64,000 nt of DNA. It comes from DTU015 sp012837895 (lineage in GTDB: Bacteria > Bacillota > Sulfobacillia > Fermentithermobacillales > Fermentithermobacillaceae). How positions within the stretch are numbered: position 1 is the first letter of the stretch; each line of letters opens with the position of its first letter. Below the pieces are notes generated by a model that saw only the letters and a list, made by a program, of their open reading frames with translations, had not been told where the DNA came from and did not search any database. The DNA is taken from contig JBMNKH010000001.1 of NCBI GenBank assembly GCA_050952085.1, positions 124,001 through 188,000 on the forward strand, given 5' to 3'. This document shows positions 8,719-17,817 of the stretch, one piece after another. The position numbers and the translations under genes are program-made.

Positions 8719-10029
8719 TTATGGGCTTGTCAGGCGCTCGATGAACCCTGCGGGGTTGGCCAGCCTGAGGCTCCATTGAAAAGGCGTGGCTGTATCCCAC
8801 AACAGTTTCACCATCTCCTGCTCAGTCGCATCAGGCTTTACCTGAACCCCAAGGGTAGCCATGCCGGCAATGTAACCTATGGACCAGCTCAGTCCCCCTG
8901 AGCCGTAATAAGTGTATTCGTTTTCACCGTTGGAGTTAGGTACTGTAATGCAATCGACAGGCACTGCCAGCGCTTCTTCTGTTTCATCAAGGACCATGGC
9001 CAACCAGTCGTGGAAGTCCACATAGTCCCTATATGTGTAGGCTACGCCCAGGAAGGTCTCTATGGCTGCAGCCAGTAGCGAATCCAGGGACTCCTCATAT
9101 ACAAGCATCTGCTTGAGCATATACACTGCGTCTTCCCACGAACTTGCCGATCTGGCTTTGAGTTTCCCAGCGATATCCCGCTTAGCCCTGGTCCATGACC
9201 ATACCTCATAATTGCCGGGGTTATCCCTGTCAAGGTGAGGCGGGCATCCTGCCCCTGTTACCGGCAAGGAAGACATCCCGGGATAAATCACGATAATCCC
9301 TTGCTGTCTCGCCTTTGCAATAGCTTCAAACAGCTCAGGGGCTCCCTCGGAAATACGCGGGTTCTCAACCCCTTGGGCAACCGCGGCTACCCGGATTTTG
9401 TCCTGTTCAGGGAGTTCCTGTTGGAGCTCTAACATCTTGTTGATGGCTTCTGCATACTGAAAATACGGGCTTTCACTTTCATGTACTGCAAAGTAATACA
9501 AGATAGCGTCGGGAGCTACTCCATCTGTACCTGCAAGCAGTCCTGCAACGTGAGCCCCGTGGAAAGAAAGCCGGTCAGTCCCTGAGCCTGCAGGACCCAC
9601 TTCTATGTATTTCATGCGCGAACCGAACGCCTGGTGTTCTTGCAGAAGGGGCTTGTCAATCACGGCAACTGTCACTCCTTGCCCGGTTATCCCCCTTTCC
9701 CTGAGGGCATTCAGCCCCAACCCCAGGTACTTGCCTTGTTCAAGAAGCTTGCCAGGCAGCCCCGGTTCAGGCAGGTTTTCGTCGTCAGGCCACTGCGTTG
9801 CCGTATCAAAACTGAAAGTATGGAATATACCTCCGTCGCCGGTAAAATCCGCCAAGGGTACATCTAGGCCTCTCAGGTCGACAAAGCGGTTGGACCTGAT
9901 GACCGGTTGAGGGATATCTGAGAACAGGTCCTCGTCCCCATTATCGTCCATTCCCAGATAAACAAAAACCGCAACCAGAGGACCCACGATCATAGCTGCA
10001 ACAAGAAGAAAGACCACTGTCTTTTTCAA
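8719..10029 (-). CDS. Membrane-anchored subtilisin-like (S8) peptidase homologue
   Basis: A 436-residue protein with an N-terminal hydrophobic anchor or signal (KTVVFLLVAAMIVGPLVAVFVYLG), so the rest should be extracytoplasmic. The S8 triad positions are present: Asp in TVAVIDKP (about 123), His in FHGAHVAGLLAG (about 157) and Ser in GGLSWSIGYIAG (about 378), the counterpart of GTSMAxPHVAG. The segment where subtilases carry the oxyanion-hole Asn (usually AAGN) reads VIYPGMSS here, so that Asn appears replaced by Met. The Ser motif is also divergent (LSWSIG). It may be a weak or specialised protease or a non-catalytic binding protein. A large insertion (about 265-350) separates the two halves. 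It stands upstream of an L,D-transpeptidase-like gene in the same direction, which hints at a cell-wall role. Confidence 0.8.
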   Translation of the reverse strand: MKKTVVFLLVAAMIVGPLVAVFVYLGMDDNGDEDLFSDIPQPVIRSNRFVDLRGLDVPLADFTGDGGIFHTFSFDTATQWPDDENLPEPGLPGKLLEQGKYLGLGLNALRERGITGQGVTVAVIDKPLLQEHQAFGSRMKYIEVGPAGSGTDRLSFHGAHVAGLLAGTDGVAPDAILYYFAVHESESPYFQYAEAINKMLELQQELPEQDKIRVAAVAQGVENPRISEGAPELFEAIAKARQQGIIVIYPGMSSLPVTGAGCPPHLDRDNPGNYEVWSWTRAKRDIAGKLKARSASSWEDAVYMLKQMLVYEESLDSLLAAAIETFLGVAYTYRDYVDFHDWLAMVLDETEEALAVPVDCITVPNSNGENEYTYYGSGGLSWSIGYIAGMATLGVQVKPDATEQEMVKLLWDTATPFQWSLRLANPAGFIERLTSP

Positions 10030-10061
10030 AGCATATACCCCCTTGGAGGCAAGTATAGCAT

Positions 10062-10466
10062 TTATCTTCTATACCTGTAAGCAGGGTACCTGCCTTGGAT
10101 ATCCACGGGGGTGCCCAAGACTACCAGAGGGCAGATGGTTTCCACATCGGCATTGTGCATTCTGATGCATCCGTTTGACACATAGTGGCCAATGCTCCAT
10201 GGGGCGTTAGTACCGTGGATACCGTAGTCGCCCCAGGGAACATCCAAACCCATCCACCGTGAACCCAAAACCTCCCACCACGGGTTTGGATCCTTTTCCA
10301 CTATGGTCCAGTTTCCGGCAGGGGTTGGTGTAGAGGGCTTTCCCAATGCCACAGGATACGGCCCGTACACACGGCCTGAATAATAGAACGTTAGAATCTT
10401 GGTGGGTATGTCTATGACTATTCTCCCAAGATTGGGAGCATAGGACCAGGTTTGCGGACGGTACAT
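10062..10466 (-). CDS. L,D-transpeptidase (YkuD domain)
   Basis: A 134-residue protein that is almost entirely one YkuD catalytic domain, which makes 3-3 cross-links in peptidoglycan or attaches proteins to it. The active-site signature is present: His in DYGIHGTNAPWSIGHYVSNGCIRM, with the nucleophilic Cys in SNGCIRMHNAD. The start ATG has GGGGGAG four bases upstream. I see no signal peptide, so either export uses another route or the true start is different; such short YkuD proteins without a leader are known in spore formers. It lies between uppP and the S8 peptidase gene, both wall or surface related. Confidence 0.9.
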   Translation of the reverse strand: MYRPQTWSYAPNLGRIVIDIPTKILTFYYSGRVYGPYPVALGKPSTPTPAGNWTIVEKDPNPWWEVLGSRWMGLDVPWGDYGIHGTNAPWSIGHYVSNGCIRMHNADVETICPLVVLGTPVDIQGRYPAYRYRR

Positions 10467-10608
10467 AGCTCTCCCCCATACATGTGCTTACTTTGGGCTC
10501 ACAGCGAACACACAGTTGTTGTTCTTTCCATGCTATGCTATACCGTCGGCGACGTGTTACTTCCAACAAGCTCGCATCTTCCAGGGACGGGGGCGGTGTA
10601 TTGCACGA

Positions 10609-11436
10609 TTAGCGCCGGGTCAGGGTGAGAACAAGGAAACAGATGCCTACTGTCCAGCAGTAGTATGAGAATTTCCATAATTCTCCTTGGCGGACTGATC
10701 TCAGCACGAAACCCAGGGCAAGCAGCCCTGTGACAAAGGAAACGAAACATCCTAACAACCCGTAGGGTGAAACCACAGGCGCTTGCGCTCTCAAGGCCGA
10801 ACTTATATCCAACAGCGCTGATCCGAACACTGCGGGCAATGACAGCAAGAAGGAAAACCTGGCAGCATCTTCTCTTGACATTCCAGACATGAGCCCTGCA
10901 GTTATGGTGGACCCCGACCGTGATATCCCAGGTATGACAGCTACGGCTTGAAGTATGCCAACTGTAATGGCTCCCTGGAAGGTGACAGTCGGAAGCTCAT
11001 GGGAAGGTTTGGATTGAGCATGCGCAGACCGGGCTTTCCCACGCGAGGCTTGAAGAAAACACCCTGTGACAATCAGCCCGGCGGAAGCAACCAAGGGCGA
11101 AGAAAAAGCTGACTCCACCAGGTCTCCAAGCAACAGGCCAACAAGGGCTGCAGGAACAGAAGCGGCTACCAGGTATCCTGCGATCCTAAGGGCCCTGGAC
11201 CTGTTGCTCTTGGTCTCTGGGACAAACAAGTTCTTTGCCAGCCACCTGATGTCTTTGTGGAGCATGACAACTGTAGCTACTGCAGTTCCGATATGAACCC
11301 ATATGCTAAACGACAGCCCCGGGCTCGGCAGGCCGACAAACCTGGCTCCCAGTACCAAATGGCCTGAACTGGAAACCGGCAAGAACTCTGTCAGCCCCTG
11401 AATGACACCGAGCACTACTGCTTGTAACCAATTCAT
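10609..11436 (-). CDS. uppP: Undecaprenyl-diphosphatase UppP (BacA)
   Basis: A 275-residue integral membrane protein that dephosphorylates undecaprenyl pyrophosphate so the lipid carrier can be reused in peptidoglycan synthesis; it also confers bacitracin tolerance. The family signatures are clear: GVIQGLTEFLPVSSSGHLVL near the N-terminus and VIPGISRSGSTITAGL in the middle, which hold the catalytic Glu, Ser/His and Arg residues. About eight hydrophobic segments are visible, and the length matches the family. It is followed by the L,D-transpeptidase gene. Confidence 0.96.
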   Translation of the reverse strand: MNWLQAVVLGVIQGLTEFLPVSSSGHLVLGARFVGLPSPGLSFSIWVHIGTAVATVVMLHKDIRWLAKNLFVPETKSNRSRALRIAGYLVAASVPAALVGLLLGDLVESAFSSPLVASAGLIVTGCFLQASRGKARSAHAQSKPSHELPTVTFQGAITVGILQAVAVIPGISRSGSTITAGLMSGMSREDAARFSFLLSLPAVFGSALLDISSALRAQAPVVSPYGLLGCFVSFVTGLLALGFVLRSVRQGELWKFSYYCWTVGICFLVLTLTRR

Positions 11437-11477
11437 AACCGAAGCATCTCCGTTGGTTGCGAACCAAGCCTACTACA

Positions 11478-13076
11478 TCAGACAGCGATTACTTGCTCCG
11501 CTATATTAACAGCATGATCTCCTATTCTCTCTAGATGGCTTAGCATGTCAAGGTATACTACGCCTGAAGCCGGGTAACATATTCCTTGGTTGAGTCTTCT
11601 TATGTGTTTAGCCCTGAGTTCTCTCTCCATCTCATCCAGCCTGTCATCCATGGTCACAATTCCTGCCGCTTTGGCCTTGTCCCCGGTTTCCAAGGCCTCA
11701 ACTGCAACTCTCACTGCTTCCAGCACTTTGCTTATCATCTCTTTGAGTTCATTGATTCCCTCTTCAGAAAAGGGCAGCTGGTGCTCAATGCTGTAATCAG
11801 CAAGTTCGACAATGGACACGGCATGGTCTCCGATGCGCTCCAGGTCCGCGCATATGTTTATGACCGAAGTTAATGTCTTGGCCTCATTGTCGCTCACATC
11901 ATGCTGTGATACTTTGGCCACATAGTAGCTTACCGCCTCTTCTATCTCGTCTATAACGTTCTCTATGTCATCAAAGCGCCTCCGGTCCCTCTTCTCACCA
12001 AGGAAGATAGTTACCGCCGCTTCAAGATTCTCAATACACAGTTTGGCCATCCTGAGGACCTCTTTCTTGGTCTGCACCACAGCCATAAAGGGTGTAGAAA
12101 CCAGCCTTGCATCAAGGTAAATGGGACCCCGCTCAACTACCGATTCATCGCCCTTAAGTAAGCGGCATATTAACGCCGCAAACTGGGGAATCAAGGGCAA
12201 CAGCAGTACAGTTACACTAATATTGAATATTGAGTGGGCGTTGGCAATTTGCCTTGCCATGTCTGCACTTGTCCGGGCAGCCAGGTTCTCAAGAGAGGTT
12301 AAGAGCGGCAAGAACACTAGCGTACCGAACGCGTTAAACAAGAAGTGGGCAAGGGCTGTCCTGCGTGCAGTCAAAGAAGTGCCGATAGAAGACATAAGCG
12401 CTGTACTGGTAGTACCAATATTTGAACCCAGTATGATAGGTAGGGCCATGCCCAATGTCACTATCCCTCTGGAAGCCATGGTGACAAGCAGTCCTGTTAC
12501 GGCTGACGAAGACTGTAACAAGGTGGTAACAACGATTCCTACAAGTATACCGATTAAAGGGTTTTCCCTGCCTAAGAGCATGAGGTTTAGAAATGGTTCG
12601 TAAGTCCTGAGCGGCTCAAGGGCGTTTCCCACAACGGACATGCCAAGGAACAGCATACCGAAGCCAAGCAGGACGTCGCCAAGCCCCTTGCTTTGTTTTC
12701 GTCGTCCTGCAAGCCTCAAGATCATCCCCAAAGCGATCGACGGGAGAGCTACTTTTTCCAAGCTAAACGCAACCAATTGCGCAGTAATGGTTGTCCCTAT
12801 ATTGGCACCCATAATGACCCCAATAGCTTGTTCCAGCGCCATGAGGCCTGCATTGACGAAGCTTACGCACATGACAGTTGTAGCTGCTGAAGACTGGATA
12901 ATTGCGGTGACCACCATGCCGGCAGTGACACTTGCAAACCGGTTCACCGTCAATGCTTCAAGGATGCGCCTCATCCGGTCGCCAGCTGCCTTCTGCAGCC
13001 CTTCGCCCATTTTCACCATGCCGTAAAGGAACAAGCCTACGCCGCCAAGAGCCGTGAGAACCATCTCAGCATTCAT
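11478..13076 (-). CDS. Na+/phosphate symporter with C-terminal PhoU domain
   Basis: A 532-residue NptA/YjbB-type Na/Pi cotransporter. The first 310 residues hold two related membrane repeats with the Q-S-S motifs of this family: TAIIQSSAATTVMCVSFVNAG (about 58-78) and TTLLQSSSAVTGLLVTMASRG (about 190-210), each followed by a GANIGTT/GSNIGTT element. The C-terminal part (about 330-530) is a helical PhoU-like domain with two repeats, including DLERIGDHAVSIVE and HLERIGDHAVNIAE, which bind metal or regulate transport. The ATG is preceded by GGAGGAGGG. It is separated from uppP by 41 bases, possibly in one unit with it. Confidence 0.93.
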   Translation of the reverse strand: MNAEMVLTALGGVGLFLYGMVKMGEGLQKAAGDRMRRILEALTVNRFASVTAGMVVTAIIQSSAATTVMCVSFVNAGLMALEQAIGVIMGANIGTTITAQLVAFSLEKVALPSIALGMILRLAGRRKQSKGLGDVLLGFGMLFLGMSVVGNALEPLRTYEPFLNLMLLGRENPLIGILVGIVVTTLLQSSSAVTGLLVTMASRGIVTLGMALPIILGSNIGTTSTALMSSIGTSLTARRTALAHFLFNAFGTLVFLPLLTSLENLAARTSADMARQIANAHSIFNISVTVLLLPLIPQFAALICRLLKGDESVVERGPIYLDARLVSTPFMAVVQTKKEVLRMAKLCIENLEAAVTIFLGEKRDRRRFDDIENVIDEIEEAVSYYVAKVSQHDVSDNEAKTLTSVINICADLERIGDHAVSIVELADYSIEHQLPFSEEGINELKEMISKVLEAVRVAVEALETGDKAKAAGIVTMDDRLDEMERELRAKHIRRLNQGICYPASGVVYLDMLSHLERIGDHAVNIAEQVIAV

Positions 13077-13127
13077 GCGCAGCCCTCCTCCGCTAACTCC
13101 CCGCTTGTAGGGGATAGGCCCAGAATT

Positions 13128-13144
13128 GATAATAACATATTATC
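13128..13144. promoter_or_regulatory. Palindrome upstream of the Na/Pi symporter gene
   Basis: GATAATA-aca-TATTATC is a perfect seven-base inverted repeat with a three-base spacer, about 50 bases before the symporter start, in an otherwise AT-rich gap. It may overlap the promoter or bind a regulator. It does not resemble a PhoP/PhoB direct-repeat box. Confidence 0.35.
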
Positions 13145-13207
13145 GGAGTTTGTACATCAAGGCACATAGGGAATATCAGCTTGAAGTTGAATGAAAATAC
13201 GGTGTTA

Positions 13208-14479
13208 TCAGGTAGTATCACCGCTTTCTGCACCCTGGCCGTCTCCGGCCGCAGGCTCAAGGGCAGCTTCACGGCGTACAATCGAAGTCTTGCCGTTGGA
13301 GTGGATCGCGCCAAGCCACGACTGCTCTGCGTTAGCTTCAACAACATCTTTGTACAGCGCAAGCGTACGACGGGCTACATCTTCCCACCTGTAATTCCGC
13401 TTGACCAGTTCCCGTGCATTTCGCGCCAGCTGTTCCCGCTTCCTGCTGTCACCTATCAGGTAAACCAGGGTCTTCGCAAGGGCACCAGGGTTATCAGGCT
13501 GCACTTTATACCCTGTAATCCCGTGGTCTACCAGTTCACTGAGTCCGCCTGCATCTCCTACAACACAGGGGGTTCCTGTGGCCATGGCCTCCAAAGCTAC
13601 AATTCCGAAAGGTTCGTATGAGCTGGGAAATGCAGTGAGCCAGGCCCTGGAGTACAAGTCACTGAGTTCCTCATCCCCAACATGCCCTGTAAACTCAACG
13701 ATTCTGGCTAGCCCGTTTCGATATACCATATCTTTGAGATGGCCTTCCATAGGGCCTCCCCCTGCCACCACCAGCTTGGCCGCGGGGTAATGGAAAACTA
13801 CTTCATTCATTGCTTCAAGCAGGATATGAGGTCCCTTCTCAGGTACCAGCCTTCCTACGTAGAGCACCAGGGGGTCGGCGGCAAGCCGCTTCTCTACTCC
13901 AAACCATGAATCAGGGATTCCATTGGGGATGACCTTGGTTTTGTCTCCGGGTACAGAAAACAGGCTCTGCACTTCATTTTTCATAAATGCGCTACAGGTA
14001 ATGACCTTCCACGCCTCATAACACAGCCACCATTCTGTCTGGGATATGTGATGCTGCATAGGCGTGTGAAGCCCTTTTTGCCTTCCGCATTCAGTGGCAT
14101 GGATGGTAGCTATGAGCGGAACCTCCCAGGAATGCTTGAGCGCCCTGGCTGCATAAGCCACTATCCAGTCATGGGCATGGATCAAATCGAAGCGTCCCTT
14201 GGAGAAAAACTTGTTGCAGGTCTCCATGAGGCTTACGTTAAACTGGGCTGCCCAGGTGACAAAACTTGGAGGGTGAAGGTCGTAGGGCACGGCTGGTATT
14301 ACCTCAACACCTGCTTGTTCCCGGATTAGCGGCCGCCCGCGTACGCCACGGGTAAGTACCGTCACCTCAGCTCCTAGCTTGGCCATAGCTTCAGACAAGT
14401 GGCACACGTGCCGCCCAAGCCCGCCTACATGATCCGGGGGATACTCCCAAGTGAGCATCAATACTCTGAGATCCATCAT
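13208..14479 (-). CDS. Glycosyltransferase family 4 (glycogen/starch synthase-like)
   Basis: About 423 residues. The N-terminal GT-B fold begins LRVLMLTWEYPPDHVGGLGRHV, where the glycine-rich loop binds the nucleotide sugar, and DLIHAHDWIVAYAA follows. The C-terminal domain has VGRLVPEKGPHILLEAM and the retaining-enzyme E-x7-E motif YEPFGIVALEAMATGTPCV. The start is the ATG at 14479 (or 14476) with GGAGGG four to seven bases upstream. The gene follows a GH133 debranching enzyme by 24 bases in the same operon, so a role in alpha-glucan metabolism is likely. GT4 enzymes use varied donors, so the exact product is not certain. The C-terminal tail beyond about 390 is Glu/Ala-rich. Confidence 0.88.
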   Translation of the reverse strand: MMDLRVLMLTWEYPPDHVGGLGRHVCHLSEAMAKLGAEVTVLTRGVRGRPLIREQAGVEVIPAVPYDLHPPSFVTWAAQFNVSLMETCNKFFSKGRFDLIHAHDWIVAYAARALKHSWEVPLIATIHATECGRQKGLHTPMQHHISQTEWWLCYEAWKVITCSAFMKNEVQSLFSVPGDKTKVIPNGIPDSWFGVEKRLAADPLVLYVGRLVPEKGPHILLEAMNEVVFHYPAAKLVVAGGGPMEGHLKDMVYRNGLARIVEFTGHVGDEELSDLYSRAWLTAFPSSYEPFGIVALEAMATGTPCVVGDAGGLSELVDHGITGYKVQPDNPGALAKTLVYLIGDSRKREQLARNARELVKRNYRWEDVARRTLALYKDVVEANAEQSWLGAIHSNGKTSIVRREAALEPAAGDGQGAESGDTT

Positions 14480-14503
14480 TTCACCCTCCAACCTCAAGGT
14501 AGG

Positions 14504-16672
14504 TCAACTATCAGGTTCGGACCCCGGTTCCGACCCAGGTCCTGCCCCGGCGCGGGATCCCTCCTCTTGCGAAACGCTTTCAAGGAAATGCAGTATCCGT
14601 GTGATTTCGGACACACTCCACGCCTGGGATACAGTCCCACCTGGCTCGAAAGGAAAATCCCCGGACGCAACTTCGAAAACCGTTCCAATGCAGGGATTGC
14701 TGTCAAGCCTCAGCAAGTGTGACAATATCAGGTAGGTCATTTCTCGAAGCCGGCGGTAATCTGTGGCTCCAGGAGATACGATCTGGGTTTCCATGAGTTT
14801 TGCTGACAGGTCAAACAATGGCCCAAACAGCCAGGGCCAGGCAGAGCCTTGATGGTAAGCACTATCCCTCTCCCTGGGGCCGCCTGCAAAGCTCCCACGG
14901 TAGCCTGGTGAAAGCGGTGCCAGGGTTCTCAACCCGTGGGGACACAGGAGGTTTTCAATTGCCGTTTTCCAGATTCCGGCCAGGGTATTCTTGGGCAACA
15001 AGAGCCCCGCAATGCTGCCGGCGATAACCTGGTTGGGACGCACTTCAGCCACAGGACCCTTCTCGTCCAGCCTGTCGTAAAGCCCTGTCCCTGGCCATAT
15101 GAAGTGCTGCCTGAACCGGTTAGTTGCAGTCTTGGCAAGTTGTGAATACTTAGTGTAGGTCGTAGTGCAGGTGTCAATCCCAGACAGCCTGCCACCCACC
15201 TCTAAGTCCGCCTTGCACAGGTCCCCTTGGGCAAGTATCCTCCCCAGCCAGTTGGCATATGTTGAAAGCGCCATGATCCACAAGGCGTTCACTTCCACAG
15301 GAAAGCCGTCCCTGGGTGTAACCGGGGTTCCGTCTACACACGCATCCATCCAAGTGAGTTGGCTGTGCCGGTAACCCGCCCTCAGCAAAGCCGAACCGTG
15401 CATCACAATACCATTGGCAGTTCCTTTTATGTAGCTGTCAATGATTTCACCGGCTTTAGGAACCATCTGTTTTACAAACTCCCAATCGCCTGATACTTTC
15501 TCATATTGGGCAAGCGCATAGATAAACCACAGCGACGCATCTACCGAGTTATAGGCTGCGCCGTGGCCTTGGGCGAAACAGTTTGGCACAAGCCCTTCCC
15601 GGATCTCGCCTGCAAACCTCATGAAAATCTGCTTAGCCTCGGCAAACCGCTTTGTGGTAAAAAGCAACCCGGGCATGGAAATGAATGTATCCCGTCCCCA
15701 CTCGCCAAACCAATGATAGCCTGCGATGATTGAAGCTCCGTTACCTGCTTTGACAACGAACTGGTCACCTGCAAGGTACAGCCGGGCAAGTATGTTGTTC
15801 CCGCCAGCTTGCGCCGCAATCCGGTTCCTCCTGGCAATTTCAATCTCACGCAACTCACCCGAGTACTCTGCAAGGCCTTGGCACCACCGGCCAAAACCCA
15901 TGTTCCCCTCCGCACCTGGCAGGTGGGAAACCCGCACGCCCCCTTGCTGGGAAACCGGGCCTGCCCACAGTACAACATCTTTCCCGGGCCTTATCTTGCA
16001 CCTGAAATATCCAGGACTGAAATGGTCTTCAACGAAATCCAGGCCCCTCTCCCTCTCCATCTGATAGAGCATGTTCTTGTACCACACAGGCTCCTGCACA
16101 AAATCGCCGTCTATGCATACCAGGGCCAGACCCTCGCAGGCGTGATGCTTCTCCAACAAGACCGCGCGTTCCAGGCAAAACAGTTTGGGATCCCATGAAG
16201 CTTCCCTGGCAGTATGATGGTAATACCGCGAATTACAGAGGGGCCGCAGCACCAGGGTCAGGCCATCGCCCCCGGTACCGGCGCATTTGAGGCTGTACCT
16301 GCAAAATACCCCGGGCATACCGCGGACCATGAATATCTCCCTTTGGAGCAAGCCGGCTCCAATCCGGAAAATGAACTTTGGAAAAGGCTGTCTTGAGAAC
16401 GCCAGCAGATGCCGGCGCCCGTCAGGGTGGATACAACCGGGATACAGGTTGGAGGACAGTTCCCATTTGGTTTGGGGGCCGATACATGTATCCTCAACTT
16501 TGGAGAGGGCTAGCCACCGGTCACCGGGACTTTCCCCGGCAAGAAAGAGCCATCCATGGTACCTTCTCGTGTGTATCCCGCTGCTGGTGGAAGATGAAAA
16601 ACCGCCGAGCCCGTCTGTCTCAAGCCACTCCTGGAGAGAAGGTTTCAACCATGTGTAATTCTTGTTCAGCAT
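14504..16672 (-). CDS. Amylo-alpha-1,6-glucosidase (GH133 glycogen debranching enzyme)
   Basis: A 722-residue protein. The N-terminal domain carries the family signature EWLETDGLGGFSSSTSSG and HTRRYHGWLF. The C-terminal (alpha/alpha)6 catalytic domain shows IIAGYHWFGEWGRDTFISMPG near residue 317, VDASLWFIYAL, VEVNALWIMAL and PHGLRTLAP, typical of the glucosidase domain that removes alpha-1,6-linked glucose stubs. The start is placed at the ATG 16670-16672, because only a few residues precede the conserved domain; longer in-frame starts exist. The last 18 residues form a low-complexity Gly/Ser/Glu/Pro tail encoded by short direct repeats and look unstructured. It is co-transcribed with the GT4 gene downstream. 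Confidence 0.9.
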   Translation of the reverse strand: MLNKNYTWLKPSLQEWLETDGLGGFSSSTSSGIHTRRYHGWLFLAGESPGDRWLALSKVEDTCIGPQTKWELSSNLYPGCIHPDGRRHLLAFSRQPFPKFIFRIGAGLLQREIFMVRGMPGVFCRYSLKCAGTGGDGLTLVLRPLCNSRYYHHTAREASWDPKLFCLERAVLLEKHHACEGLALVCIDGDFVQEPVWYKNMLYQMERERGLDFVEDHFSPGYFRCKIRPGKDVVLWAGPVSQQGGVRVSHLPGAEGNMGFGRWCQGLAEYSGELREIEIARRNRIAAQAGGNNILARLYLAGDQFVVKAGNGASIIAGYHWFGEWGRDTFISMPGLLFTTKRFAEAKQIFMRFAGEIREGLVPNCFAQGHGAAYNSVDASLWFIYALAQYEKVSGDWEFVKQMVPKAGEIIDSYIKGTANGIVMHGSALLRAGYRHSQLTWMDACVDGTPVTPRDGFPVEVNALWIMALSTYANWLGRILAQGDLCKADLEVGGRLSGIDTCTTTYTKYSQLAKTATNRFRQHFIWPGTGLYDRLDEKGPVAEVRPNQVIAGSIAGLLLPKNTLAGIWKTAIENLLCPHGLRTLAPLSPGYRGSFAGGPRERDSAYHQGSAWPWLFGPLFDLSAKLMETQIVSPGATDYRRLREMTYLILSHLLRLDSNPCIGTVFEVASGDFPFEPGGTVSQAWSVSEITRILHFLESVSQEEGSRAGAGPGSEPGSEPDS

Positions 16673-16809
16673 CCCGGGTAGTTCACTCCTAGTCACAGAG
16701 TGTTCCCGAAGGCCCATGAATTGATGCAACATGAGGCGAGGCTACACTTCAGCCTGATACAGGTACCTCCGGGAAGTGGTTTTCATACCCTGTTGACAGG
16801 GGGAGAATC

Positions 16810-17790
16810 ATGCCGCAAGCAAAATCATTGCCTTGTTTTGATGCAGGATCCGAATATTGCCCATGCGTACTCGCCAGCCTTGGTCAGTGTATTTCCTGTT
16901 CCATGCTACAGGGCAGGGATACTTGTGACTGCGGCTGGAGCGGGGTTTGCGTTTGCGCAGAATTCGAAAGAGCGGGTAGACAGGCAAGACCAGGCCGGGA
17001 ACAAAGCACTGCCCATGTGACCACACTTACGCCTTTAGAAAGGCCACGGGATGACTACAAGGCTTATCTAGCCGAAATAGCTGTGCCTTTCAGTCTGGCC
17101 AGGTGGTGCACACTTCCTGGCTCGTTTGTGCTTTTGCGCCCTGAAGCAGCCAGGGAGGCATTCAACGTGCCAATATCCGTCATGGAATCATCAGCACACA
17201 GCATCAAAATCGCAGTAGAATGCCGGGGGCCAAAAACCACCGCATTGGAAACAGCACTGCTCAGAGACAGAAAGGTGGTTGTAACAGGCCCCTTTTGGTC
17301 AGGTTTGCAGGGGTACACCCAATTGGCGAGCTTAGCTCGCGGTAATACCCTGGTGATCGCAAAAGGTATGGCCCAAGCAGCTGTACCGCCGATTGCCAGC
17401 TACATCCGTTCCCGGGGCGGGAACCTGAAAGTTCTAATCGGTCCTGGCACCTTGGGTCTGGTGTTCATAAGTGACATCCTGGAGCGCCTGGGAGCTCAAT
17501 ATGAAATAATGCCCAGGGCAGAAGACCGTAACCTTGGGCGCATCTCAGATGAAATCAATACAGGCAGCTACCATCTCCTGGTTAGCGCCGGTTCAAAGCT
17601 CCAGCATCAGGCAATCCTTAACCTGCTTAGCACTATTTCAGAAAAGGATAGGCTTGTATCACGCTTCGTGTGGGTGTCCCATCTGACTATGGCTTGCGCT
17701 GAAGGGATTTGCGGATCTTGCCTGCTGGCAGGGGTCAGAGGGTGCAAAGCCCGGTTTGATGACAGGTTTGAAGCTCATTTGCTTCACTGA
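16810..17790 (+). CDS. PyrK-like redox protein with Cys-rich N-terminus
   Basis: A 326-residue protein of the type annotated as sulfide/dihydroorotate-dehydrogenase-like. The first 55 residues hold ten cysteines in a compact pattern (CPCVLASLGQCISCSML, then CDCGWSGVCVC), probably metal or Fe-S ligands. A flavin/nucleotide-binding core follows, with VVVTGPFWSGLQGYTQLASL and LKVLIGPGTLGLVFISDIL. The C-terminal MACAEGICGSCLLAGVRGCKA resembles the [2Fe-2S] cluster motif of PyrK. The ATG has GGGGGAG four bases upstream. It is followed after 27 bases by an FAD oxidoreductase, and the pair likely forms one electron-transfer complex. No pyrimidine genes are near, so a role in pyrimidine synthesis is not supported. 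Substrate unknown. Confidence 0.72.
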   Translation: MPQAKSLPCFDAGSEYCPCVLASLGQCISCSMLQGRDTCDCGWSGVCVCAEFERAGRQARPGREQSTAHVTTLTPLERPRDDYKAYLAEIAVPFSLARWCTLPGSFVLLRPEAAREAFNVPISVMESSAHSIKIAVECRGPKTTALETALLRDRKVVVTGPFWSGLQGYTQLASLARGNTLVIAKGMAQAAVPPIASYIRSRGGNLKVLIGPGTLGLVFISDILERLGAQYEIMPRAEDRNLGRISDEINTGSYHLLVSAGSKLQHQAILNLLSTISEKDRLVSRFVWVSHLTMACAEGICGSCLLAGVRGCKARFDDRFEAHLLH

Positions 17791-17817
17791 TGCACTTATG
17801 CGCTGGGGAGGTTTCCA

